Of a stretch of 8,936 nt of DNA, positions 1-5,850 are shown one piece after another. Source of the DNA: an uncultured Rhodobacterales bacterium (lineage in GTDB: Bacteria > Pseudomonadota > Alphaproteobacteria > Rhodobacterales > Rhodobacteraceae); assembly GCA_937901055.1 (NCBI GenBank), contig CALCGO010000314.1:1-8936 (forward strand), read 5' to 3'. The translations under genes and the position numbers were made by a program. The first letter of the stretch is position 1. Each line of letters begins with the position of its first letter. Below the pieces are notes generated by a model, which saw only the letters and a program-made list of their open reading frames with translations, searched no databases and had not been told where the DNA came from.

Positions 1-591
1 CTAGACCGTCGCATGGGCGAAAACATTTGGGGTCGCCCAAAGTCGCCAGTAAATCGTCGTGAATATGGCCCAGGCCAGCACGGCCAAGGTCGTAAGCAAA
101 AACTGTCCGACTTCGGTACACAGTTGCGCGCCAAGCAGAAGCTTAAAGGCTACTACGGCGATTTGACCGAGAAACAGTTCCGTCGCATCTTTGGCGAAGC
201 TGACCGTGTAAAAGGCGATACAGGTGCGAACCTTATTGGTCTTCTGGAACGTCGTCTGGACGCTGTTGTTTACCGTGCGAAATTCGTACCAACAGTTTTC
301 GCAGCACGCCAGTTCGTAAACCACGGCCACGTGACTGTTAACGGCAAGAAAGTGAACATCGCTTCTTACCGTGTATCCGAAGGCGACGTGATCGCTGTTC
401 GTGAAAAATCCCGTCAGATGAATTTGGTAATGGAAGCGCAAGCTTCTGCCGAGCGTGATACGCCTGAGTACCTGAACATCGACACAAACAAACTGACTTG
501 TGAATTCGTTCGCACACCTGGTCTTTCCGACGTGCCTTACCCGGTAATGATGGAACCAAACCTGGTGGTGGAATTCTACGCGAAAAACTAG
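1..591 (+). CDS. rpsD: 30S ribosomal protein S4 (5'-truncated by window edge)
   Basis: This is the primary 16S rRNA-binding protein S4, which nucleates assembly of the body of the 30S subunit. The frame is open from base 1 (LDRRMGENIWGRPKSPVNRR...), matching the usual S4 N-terminus. The ATG at 13 is therefore an internal methionine, and roughly ten N-terminal residues lie outside the window. A basic N-terminal part is followed by the S4 RNA-binding domain (about residues 85-150 of the visible part), with LERRLDAVVYRAKFVPT and RQFVNHGHVTVNGKKVNI. The C-terminus, FVRTPGLSDVPYPVMMEPN to VVEFYAKN, is typical of alphaproteobacterial S4. The visible 196 residues plus the missing few fit the normal length of about 206. 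The gene ends in TAG and is followed by its own terminator, so it seems to be monocistronic or last in its unit. Identity is very secure. Confidence 0.97.
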   Translation, partial: LDRRMGENIWGRPKSPVNRREYGPGQHGQGRKQKLSDFGTQLRAKQKLKGYYGDLTEKQFRRIFGEADRVKGDTGANLIGLLERRLDAVVYRAKFVPTVFAARQFVNHGHVTVNGKKVNIASYRVSEGDVIAVREKSRQMNLVMEAQASAERDTPEYLNIDTNKLTCEFVRTPGLSDVPYPVMMEPNLVVEFYAKN

Positions 592-630
592 GGTCACGAC
601 CCGCTAGGTTTTTCGAAGTCGCGAAATTGG

Positions 631-661
631 AAAGGGCTGTACCGCTGGTACGGCCCTTTTT
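631..661 (+). terminator. Rho-independent terminator of rpsD
   Basis: A 13-bp stem (AAAGGGCTGTACC paired with GGTACGGCCCTTT, with one U-G wobble) closes a GCT loop and runs into five T residues at 657-661. It lies 40 bases after the rpsD stop codon. The A-rich 5' side pairs with the T tract, the form expected of an intrinsic terminator. It isolates the ribosomal gene from the accessory stretch that follows. Confidence 0.9.
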
Positions 662-926
662 GTTGGGTGAAGAGGTGCGGAGTGTTTGCGGTGAATTATG
701 GTGTGACTTTCTGGTATGAACTCAACGTCAATCTGTGATCTGCGCGTACGGATGACCGCTTAGAGGCATATGGCGACGCGTTTCAGTCAAGCGAAAGTGG
801 CAACAAAGCGCCATACGAGGTCATTACGTCGAGTGAGATGGCAGTTTGCTGCTGGCGACTTAACGACCCCACTGATTGACACGTAAAACCCAGATATGTC
901 ACCTTGCTTACTATTCGGGGGGAATA
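662..926. other. Intergenic region between rpsD terminator and hydrolase, no gene seen
   Basis: I see no convincing coding sequence on either strand. A reverse-strand open frame at 783-1028 has low-complexity composition and no recognisable motif. A 7-bp inverted repeat (TATGGCG near 769, CGCCATA near 809) is present but has no T tract. A TTGACA at 876-881 could be a -35 element for the hydrolase, but no good -10 hexamer lies 16-18 bases downstream, so no promoter is called. Confidence 0.4.
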
Positions 927-1742
927 ATGCCAACTGTTCGTGTCGACGGTGACAAACTGCATTTCTTTGAATCCGGAAATGGAACGCCCATCATATTTGT
1001 GCACGGAAGCGGCGGGGGCGGCGGCCAATGGGGCGGATTTTGCAGAGAGCTAAGTAATAGCTATCGATGTATCAGCCTTGATTTGTTCGGCTCTGGGAAA
1101 AGTGAAATATGGCCCCTCGAAAGAGAATGGACAACCCGAGACGACGAAAGAGCTATTGGCGCAGTTCTTGATTATCTCGGGGTGCCTGTACACCTTGTTG
1201 CCCATTCAGGAGGTGGTCATTTTTCTTACCCAACCATAAAGAACAGGCGCGACCAAATACTCAGTCTCACACTGTTTGAGCCCACCTATTTCCACTTGCT
1301 TCGACAAGAAGACAACCCTCTTTTTACCGAACCAACAGCAATGTCGAATAATTACCGTGCAGCCATAGAGGATAAAAATTTGGATCAGGCGATGGCAAGT
1401 TTCGTGGATGTGTGGGCCAAGAAAAATGGGGTGTGGGCGAGTTTGCCGGATAAAGTAAAAGACATGATGAAGCTGGGCTCTAATCGGCTTTATCACGAGT
1501 GGATGGCCCCTTGGTTTGAGAAACCTGCGCAGAATGATTTGGCAGCATTGAATTTACCGGTCCTTCTTTTCAAAGGCACTGAAACAATCCCGTCGATGCA
1601 CCGCGTTTGTGAGATTATTCAGGGTTCATTGCCGAATTGCCGTTATGTTGAAATTGACGGAGCGGGGCATATGAGCCCCTTCACCCATACCAAAGTGGCC
1701 TTACCTGAGATGATTGAGTTTCTTTTAGCATTCAAAGACTGA
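927..1742 (+). CDS. Alpha/beta fold hydrolase
   Basis: A 271-residue soluble alpha/beta hydrolase with no signal peptide. Visible elements in order are strand 3 and the oxyanion-hole segment IIFVHGSGGGGGQW (residues 22-35), the DLFGSGKS loop (52-59), the nucleophile elbow LVAHSGGG with Ser94 (90-97), strand 6 LTLFEP (114-119), strand 7 VLLFKGTET (212-220) and the catalytic-His segment DGAGHMSPFTH with His248. The elbow is A-H-S-G-G rather than the usual G-x-S-x-G. The acid position after strand 7 carries Glu219 or Thr220 instead of a plain Asp; Glu118 after strand 6 is an alternative acid. The substrate cannot be deduced: ester, lactone or C-C bond hydrolysis are all possible. I chose ATG 927 because a G-rich Shine-Dalgarno-like stretch (917-924) precedes it. 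A TTG at 876 would add 17 unconvincing residues. The gene looks somewhat A/T-richer than rpsD and the downstream operons and stands alone, which suggests an accessory origin. Confidence 0.88.
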   Translation: MPTVRVDGDKLHFFESGNGTPIIFVHGSGGGGGQWGGFCRELSNSYRCISLDLFGSGKSEIWPLEREWTTRDDERAIGAVLDYLGVPVHLVAHSGGGHFSYPTIKNRRDQILSLTLFEPTYFHLLRQEDNPLFTEPTAMSNNYRAAIEDKNLDQAMASFVDVWAKKNGVWASLPDKVKDMMKLGSNRLYHEWMAPWFEKPAQNDLAALNLPVLLFKGTETIPSMHRVCEIIQGSLPNCRYVEIDGAGHMSPFTHTKVALPEMIEFLLAFKD

Positions 1743-1883
1743 AGAAGAGACTTAATACCCCAAAGTGAGTGATGGGCGAGTTAACCATCAGTCAGTGATC
1801 AATAATTCTTGAAACAACAATAAAGGTCGGTTTTGTTCGCTTAGCTGCCATTGATGTTCACAAGATAATTACTATTAGCTCCC

Positions 1884-1899
1884 CGATCAAAGTTGATCG
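1884..1899. repeat. Perfect 16-bp inverted repeat (CGATCAA-AG-TTGATCG)
   Basis: Two 7-bp arms are separated by 2 bases. The repeat sits between the hydrolase stop and the Lrp relic, just beyond the end of the relic's coding frame. No T tract follows on either strand, so it does not look like an intrinsic terminator. It could be a protein-binding palindrome or a remnant of a recombination event. Function is unknown. Confidence 0.45.
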
Positions 1900-1925
1900 T
1901 TGTGTATTGAGATCACACGCATTGG

Positions 1926-2078
1926 CTACAACGGCAACGGCCGCTGTTCCTCTATCGCTTCCATGGCGAAATAGGAGGTTACAGAGTCTAGTTCCACCTT
2001 GGAAATCAGGCGTTGGTAGACGCGGTCGTAGCTGGTCATATTCTCGGCTACAACTTTCAGCATGTAGTCGTAATTTCC
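1926..2078 (-). pseudogene. Truncated Lrp/AsnC-family gene: C-terminal 50 codons only
   Basis: Read on the minus strand, this encodes GNYDYMLKVV through to EEQRPLPL and a TAG stop. It aligns without gaps to residues 105-154 of the intact Lrp-family protein encoded at 2733-3197. At DNA level it is a direct repeat at offset 807, with about 12 differences in roughly 150 positions. Only three amino acids differ (D to N twice, T to A once) and the rest are silent. The helix-turn-helix and the first half of the effector-binding (RAM) domain are missing, and I see no start codon or ribosome binding site of its own. Similarity stops abruptly at 2078, 12 bases short of the VOC stop codon. The relic happens to be in the same frame as the VOC gene. 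The mostly silent differences suggest it descends from a once-functional paralogue or foreign homologue, not from a fresh copy of its neighbour. Confidence 0.85.
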
Positions 2079-2090
2079 CAAAAACCCGCG

Positions 2091-2506
2091 TTACCCGTCT
2101 CGTCCGACTTCGTCTGGATCGCTTGAGAACAACGCGATTTTGTTACCTTGAGGATCACGAAGATAGCCAACATAAAAATGCGGCCCATATGAGGCGCGAA
2201 AACCCGGTTGGCCCTCGTTAACGCCGCCAGCGGTTAGCGCGGCGGAGTGAAGATCACGCACCTGTTTTTGACTGCGTGCCTCGAAGGCGACCATAGAACC
2301 GTTACCAGCGGAGGCCGGACGTCCATCGAAAGTTGCTTTCACGTAGAAATCCGGCAGAGCGGCAGGCTGACCCGGTTCTATAGGCAGCGTGTAGCTTAGA
2401 CCCTCAAGTCCCTCCTCTAGTCCGTAACCGAGGGCCGGCAGGAATGCTGAGAAAACCGTTTCGCGCGAGCGATGTCGTCAGCGCCAACTGTGACGTAGGC
2501 AATCAT
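2091..2506 (-). pseudogene. VOC-family (glyoxalase/bleomycin-resistance-like) gene with a -1 frameshift
   Basis: From ATG 2506 the frame reads MIAYVTVGADDIARAKRF, then shifts and stops at TAG 2417-2419 after 29 codons. The second frame takes over at once (SAFLPALGYGLEEG...) and continues through LPDFYVKATFDGRPAS, MVAFEARSQKQVRDLH, HFYVGYLRDPQGNKIALFSS to DEVGRDG and TAA at 2091. The junction lies at a run of four A's on the plus strand (2452-2455). One extra base there would give ...AKRFFSAFLPALGYG... and a normal 138-residue VOC protein with the beta-alpha-beta-beta-beta repeats of the superfamily. A purine-rich AAAAGGGG lies 7 bases before the ATG (about 2514-2521), so the gene was once well expressed. 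Either this is a young pseudogene or the sequence has a one-base error. The product would be a small metal-dependent lyase, isomerase, dioxygenase or drug-binding protein of unknown substrate. Confidence 0.82.
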
Positions 2507-2732
2507 TCTGTGCGCCCCTTTTCGGAAGTTTGGTTATTGGCACGAGTCTACCACATATTTTGAAGGCCAGCACACAATTTCGATCAATAGCCACAACATG
2601 AAACGCCGTGCAATCAACCTTTTGGGTATATTGCGGCTGGGGACGTGATCTAGTCGTTCACACCTTGGTAAAATCACAGCGAGTTACCAACTTGCCCGCT
2701 TAGTTGAGATACTGAGCTTACGCGCGCACCGG
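2507..2732. other. Intergenic region between VOC pseudogene and lrp gene, no gene seen
   Basis: This is the leader of the broken VOC gene and the region downstream of the lrp-type gene (both minus strand). Its only clear element is the purine-rich ribosome binding site of the VOC gene. I see no strong hairpin with a T tract after the lrp stop, so transcription from lrp could run on towards the VOC frame. No convincing -35/-10 pair stands out. Confidence 0.4.
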
Positions 2733-3197
2733 CTACAGCGGCAACGGACGTTGTTCTTCTATCGCTTCCATCGCGAAGTAGGAGGTCACCGAGTCCAGTT
2801 CCACCTTGGAAATCAGGCGTTGGTAGACGCGGTCGTAGCTGGTCATATCCTCGGTTACGACTTTCAGCATGTAGTCGTAATCGCCGCCAATACGGAAGAA
2901 ATCTATGACCTCGGGGATCGTCGATACATGGTTGCGAAAGCTTTTTAGCCACCCTGCCGAATGGTGCCGCGTGCGCAGCATGACGAAGACCACTAATCCC
3001 AATCCCAGTTTCTGACGGTCGAGTTGGATGGTGGAGCCGGTGATTATCCCTTGGGCATTCAAAACCTGCAAGCGGCGCCAACAGGCGTTTTGGGATAGGC
3101 CGACTTTATCAGCCAGCTCGCGTTGCGACATGGAGGAGTCGATTTGCAGGGCGGCGAGCATCTTTTTGTCAATTTGATCTGGTGTATGGTTTTTCAT
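2733..3197 (-). CDS. Lrp/AsnC-family transcriptional regulator
   Basis: A 154-residue protein of normal length for the family. The N-terminal helix-turn-helix covers about residues 5-50 (DQIDKKMLAALQ, then SQRELADKVGLSQNACWRRL). A linker strand (ITGSTIQLD) leads into a C-terminal RAM effector-binding domain (about 66-142) with GLVVFVMLRT, the turn GGDYDYMLKVV and SYFAMEAIEE. Family members bind DNA as dimers or octamers and respond to amino acids. It is transcribed divergently from the PLP enzyme gene, with 95 bp between starts, so it most likely controls that gene and itself. I chose the ATG at 3197; an upstream extension to 3290 would run through the intergenic operator region and adds atypical residues. 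No strong Shine-Dalgarno precedes this ATG. The effector is unknown. Cysteine or a related sulfur amino acid is an inference from the neighbours. Confidence 0.92.
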   Translation of the reverse strand: MKNHTPDQIDKKMLAALQIDSSMSQRELADKVGLSQNACWRRLQVLNAQGIITGSTIQLDRQKLGLGLVVFVMLRTRHHSAGWLKSFRNHVSTIPEVIDFFRIGGDYDYMLKVVTEDMTSYDRVYQRLISKVELDSVTSYFAMEAIEEQRPLPL

Positions 3198-3223
3198 TCG
3201 ATCATATGACACAATAATAGTCG

Positions 3224-3252
3224 AATTTGCAATGTTAATGATAATGCAAATT
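3224..3252. promoter_or_regulatory. Inverted repeat in lrp/PLP-gene intergenic region, candidate Lrp operator
   Basis: AATTTGCA (3224-3231) and TGCAAATT (3245-3252) are perfect 8-bp arms around a 13-base A/T-rich spacer. A second repeat, TTGCC-AATC-GGCAA (3251-3264), overlaps its right end. TCATATGA (3202-3209) is an 8-bp palindrome close to the lrp start. A/T-rich dyads between an lrp-type gene and its divergent target are the usual place for Lrp-family binding. A possible -10 (GATAAT, 3240-3245) lies within the spacer, but no good -35 is visible. Binding is inferred, not shown. Confidence 0.55.
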
Positions 3253-3268
3253 GCCAATCGGCAACATA

Positions 3269-3288
3269 GTTTCCTTTTCAAAGGAGAC
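3269..3288 (+). promoter_or_regulatory. Hairpin enclosing the Shine-Dalgarno of the PLP enzyme gene
   Basis: GTTTCCTT (3269-3276) can pair with AAGGAGAC (3281-3288) in an 8-bp stem with one U-G wobble and a UUCA loop. The 3' arm contains the ribosome binding site AAGGAG (3281-3286), which lies 6 bases before ATG 3293. In the RNA the binding site would be masked, hinting at translational control. It could instead be part of a DNA operator, or a chance result of a pyrimidine-rich stretch facing the ribosome binding site. Confidence 0.45.
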
Positions 3289-3292
3289 ATCT

Positions 3293-4666
3293 ATGACCCT
3301 GCAAGCTTTTCGTGACACGTTGAACGTGCCCAACCCCACTGAGTTTTTCCGTGCCGGACTGATTGGCGAAGGAATGACGTTGCCCAACGGCAAACCTCTG
3401 ATCTATGCCGATTACGTGGCTTCAGGGCGGGCGTTGACGCAGGTGGAGGATTATATCACCCACCATGTTCTGCCGTTTTATGCAAATACACACACTGATA
3501 CCTCGTTTACGGGGGCTTACAGCACCAAGCTTCGCGAAGACGCACGGGCGGAAATTGCACGGCTTACTAAAGCGGATGAATGCTCGGTTATTTTTGCGGG
3601 TTCGGGGGCGACAGCGGGGTTGAACCGTTTGGTGGCTTTAACCGGCATCCCGCAGGCCAACAATCCGGTGGTGTTTGTTGGGCCTTACGAGCATCACTCC
3701 AACATCCTGCCTTGGCGTGAAAGCAAGGCAACGGTGATCGAAATTCCGGAGGCTGAGGGCGGTGGGCCGGATTTGCTGGTGTTGGAAGCCGCACTTAGGG
3801 AACATGAGGGTGCTGATTTGAAGGTCGGGACATTCTCGGCCGCGTCGAACGTGACAGGTGTTGTTACAGACACCGACCCGGTTACGCGAGTTTTGAAGGC
3901 GCATGGGGCGTTGGCGATCTGGGATTATGCGGGCGGGGCGCCGTATCTGTCGATTGATATGGCAACGGGTACGGATGCCGAAAAGGATGCGGTCGTCCTT
4001 TCCGCTCATAAGTTCCCGGGCGGCCCTTCTGCGTCGGGTGTTCTTATTGTTCGCGACAAAGCTGTGCGGCTAGATACCCCCAGTTGGCCCGGTGGCGGAA
4101 CGGTCGAATTTGTTTCCCCGTGGGAGCACGATTATACCGATGATATCGCCACGCGTGAGGAGGCAGGAACGCCGAATGTCATCGGTGATATTCGCGCAGC
4201 TTTGGTGTTCATGGTCAAAGATGCCATCGGGCAGGAAACTATCACAGCCCGCGAACACGAATTGAACGCAATGGCATTTTCTGGTTGGGCCGATAACCCA
4301 AATATGACCATGCTTGGTGTCGATATGCCGAACCGCCTGCCGATCTTTTCGTTCCTTGTAAAGGATGCGGAGGGCAAGCAAATCGACCCGCAGGTATTCA
4401 CACGGGAGTTGAGCGAGCGGTATGGCATTCAGGCGCGTGGCGGCTGCGCTTGTGCTGGTCCTTACGGGCATCGATTGTTGGGGATTGATCGTGAGACATC
4501 CGATCGACTTCGCGTCGAAATTCTGGGCGGGAACGAGGCTGCAAAACCCGGGTGGGTGCGGTTAAATTTCAGCTATTTGATGAACGACGAGACCGCGCAG
4601 TTTATCGTCGACAGCGTCAACGAGCTAACACACGAGATGGCTGGGACCGCCCGCAAGTCAGCTTAG
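3293..4666 (+). CDS. Aminotransferase class V-fold PLP enzyme (cysteine desulfurase-like)
   Basis: A 457-residue fold-type I PLP enzyme of the class V aminotransferase family, related to SufS/Csd cysteine desulfurases. Early on come IYADYVASGRAL (37-48) and the phosphate/ring-binding segment FAGSGATAGLN (101-111). Next are PYEHHSNILPW (131-141, His134 stacking on the cofactor), FSAASNVTGV (181-190), the cofactor Asp211 in AIWDYAGGAPY, and the Schiff-base Lys240 in SAHKFPGGPSAS. REEAGTPN (289-296) and the C-terminal motif ARGGCACAGPYGH, with Cys385 and Cys387, follow. The cysteines sit where desulfurases carry the persulfide loop, but the motif differs from the SufS form (RxGHHCAxP). Sulfur extraction from cysteine or a related compound is therefore plausible but unproven; a lyase or aminotransferase is possible. 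The start at ATG 3293 is fixed by AAGGAG 6 bases upstream. The gene is divergent from lrp and converges with the YeeE/YedE gene, one base separating the stops. Confidence 0.9.
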   Translation: MTLQAFRDTLNVPNPTEFFRAGLIGEGMTLPNGKPLIYADYVASGRALTQVEDYITHHVLPFYANTHTDTSFTGAYSTKLREDARAEIARLTKADECSVIFAGSGATAGLNRLVALTGIPQANNPVVFVGPYEHHSNILPWRESKATVIEIPEAEGGGPDLLVLEAALREHEGADLKVGTFSAASNVTGVVTDTDPVTRVLKAHGALAIWDYAGGAPYLSIDMATGTDAEKDAVVLSAHKFPGGPSASGVLIVRDKAVRLDTPSWPGGGTVEFVSPWEHDYTDDIATREEAGTPNVIGDIRAALVFMVKDAIGQETITAREHELNAMAFSGWADNPNMTMLGVDMPNRLPIFSFLVKDAEGKQIDPQVFTRELSERYGIQARGGCACAGPYGHRLLGIDRETSDRLRVEILGGNEAAKPGWVRLNFSYLMNDETAQFIVDSVNELTHEMAGTARKSA

Positions 4667-4667
4667 T

Positions 4668-5729
4668 TCAAACAGGGCAAACTTGGGGTCTGTAGTCCAA
4701 AATTCTATCCATGACTGCCGCGCCGATCCAGAAGAACGTCAGCGCAATCCATGCGGTTAGCGCGAAGGCAGAACCGCCGGTGACGCCTGCGCCGATTGCA
4801 CAGCCTCCGGCGAGCATTCCACCAAAGCCCATCATGGCCGCGCCGGTTAGGTAGCGGCGCATACATTCGCCGTTCTCAAAGCCCTGCAGTTGTAGTTCTT
4901 TCGACCACCATGCCGCCAGAAATGCGCCGATGAATACACCCGGCACTAGGCCGATGTCGAAGTCGATTACTGCATCGCGGCTTAGGAAGAACATCAGCGT
5001 GTCGGCGGATGGACCGGTAAACGTCGCGCTTTCGACCTGAACGGGATCGAAGCTGATGGAGGAGAATGTATAGGTCAGGAACCAGCCCAACGCGACCGCA
5101 AAGCCGACGCCGGACGCCATGAACAACACTCGTTTGCTGACTTGGTTTTTGTAAGCGACGTAGAGGGCGTACGCTGCGAAGGCCACGCCTAGCAACGCGC
5201 CGGTGCCTTCGGGCAAACCTAGGTATTCGAGTATCTGGATGTTGGTTCCGTTTGGGGTGACCCACAGACTTGCAAGATAATCGCGAAGCGGGGAGAGCCA
5301 GCCGTGCAGGCTCATCTGCGCAGCGACTGCAAACACGAGGCCAGAAATGACTGCACGCAAATTTCCTGTTGCAGCCAGAACCAGTAGGCGGCCAGAACAG
5401 CCGCGTGCCAACACCATACCTGCCCCAAATATCAACCCGCCGATCACCGCACCGGAAATCGAGCCGGTCGCGGAGAGCATCCGCGCCTCGTCCAGTGAAA
5501 TGACGTCGATGAAGACCGCGCCTTGTGTCCAGAACAAAGCGGTGGCGAAGGTTAGCAGCCAAACTGCAGTCTTGGGGCCGATGTTACCACGAGCGAATTC
5601 GACCGCCGCTGCGCGCAGGCAGAAGCGGGATCGTTGGGCGGCGATGCCGAATACCAGACCCACGAAAAGGCCAGCGCCAGCGATGGCTTTATCCTCGCCC
5701 ACAGTCTCTAATAGCCAAACCAAATCCAT
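4668..5729 (-). CDS. YeeE/YedE-family membrane transporter (thiosulfate/sulfur compound uptake)
   Basis: An integral membrane protein of about 353 residues with many hydrophobic segments, in the family of the thiosulfate importer TsuA (YeeE). Counting from the upstream start at 5762, the signature cysteine motifs are QRSRFCLRAA (Cys48), LARGCSGRLL (Cys122) and AGGCAIGAGVTGGS (Cys321). In TsuA, membrane-embedded cysteines pass the substrate through transient contacts. The three motifs are conserved here, and Cys300 and Cys362 (VCPV C-terminus) are additional. I prefer the ATG at 5729 (MDLVWLLE), because GGAG lies 6 bases before it. The ATG at 5762 would add 11 residues and has a closer, weaker AAGGG. 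The gene converges on the PLP enzyme gene and is divergent from the MFS gene. With the PLP enzyme it suggests a sulfur-acquisition locus. The exact substrate (thiosulfate, or another small sulfur or selenium species) is not decided by sequence. Confidence 0.9.
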   Translation of the reverse strand: MDLVWLLETVGEDKAIAGAGLFVGLVFGIAAQRSRFCLRAAAVEFARGNIGPKTAVWLLTFATALFWTQGAVFIDVISLDEARMLSATGSISGAVIGGLIFGAGMVLARGCSGRLLVLAATGNLRAVISGLVFAVAAQMSLHGWLSPLRDYLASLWVTPNGTNIQILEYLGLPEGTGALLGVAFAAYALYVAYKNQVSKRVLFMASGVGFAVALGWFLTYTFSSISFDPVQVESATFTGPSADTLMFFLSRDAVIDFDIGLVPGVFIGAFLAAWWSKELQLQGFENGECMRRYLTGAAMMGFGGMLAGGCAIGAGVTGGSAFALTAWIALTFFWIGAAVMDRILDYRPQVCPV

Positions 5730-5850
5730 GACATGCTCCGCATTATATTTGAATGTTTGCATATACCCTTTTACGGCCGGACCTTTGATCTATGTCATGT
5801 GGATTCACAATGTTCTGGTCAATCTGGCAAAAGGCTCGTAAGTCTTGCGG

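Noticed and set aside
13..591. rpsD starting at the ATG at position 13
   Set aside because: The same frame is open to base 1 and reads LDRR before this Met, as in the S4 N-terminus, so the Met is internal and the gene is cut by the window edge.
591..602. GGGTCACGACCC palindrome at the rpsD stop as a terminator
   Set aside because: A full stem would leave a 2-base loop and no T tract follows directly; the real terminator is at 631-661.
876..926. Longer hydrolase starting at TTG 876
   Set aside because: The extra 17 residues resemble no family N-terminus, and a purine-rich ribosome binding site directly precedes ATG 927.
783..1028. Minus-strand open frame of about 81 codons upstream of the hydrolase
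   Set aside because: No recognisable domain or ribosome binding site, and it overlaps the hydrolase start on the opposite strand.
1907..2221. Plus-strand open frame of about 104 codons
   Set aside because: It is antisense to the Lrp relic and VOC pseudogene, has arginine/leucine-rich shadow composition, and shows no motif.
3198..3290. N-terminally extended Lrp protein starting at 3290
   Set aside because: The extension would translate the operator-like intergenic repeats and gives residues not seen in the family; ATG 3197 gives the usual 154-residue length.
4876..5562. Large minus-strand open frame inside the YeeE/YedE gene
   Set aside because: It is an out-of-frame shadow, rich in Arg and His, of the clearly recognisable transporter gene.
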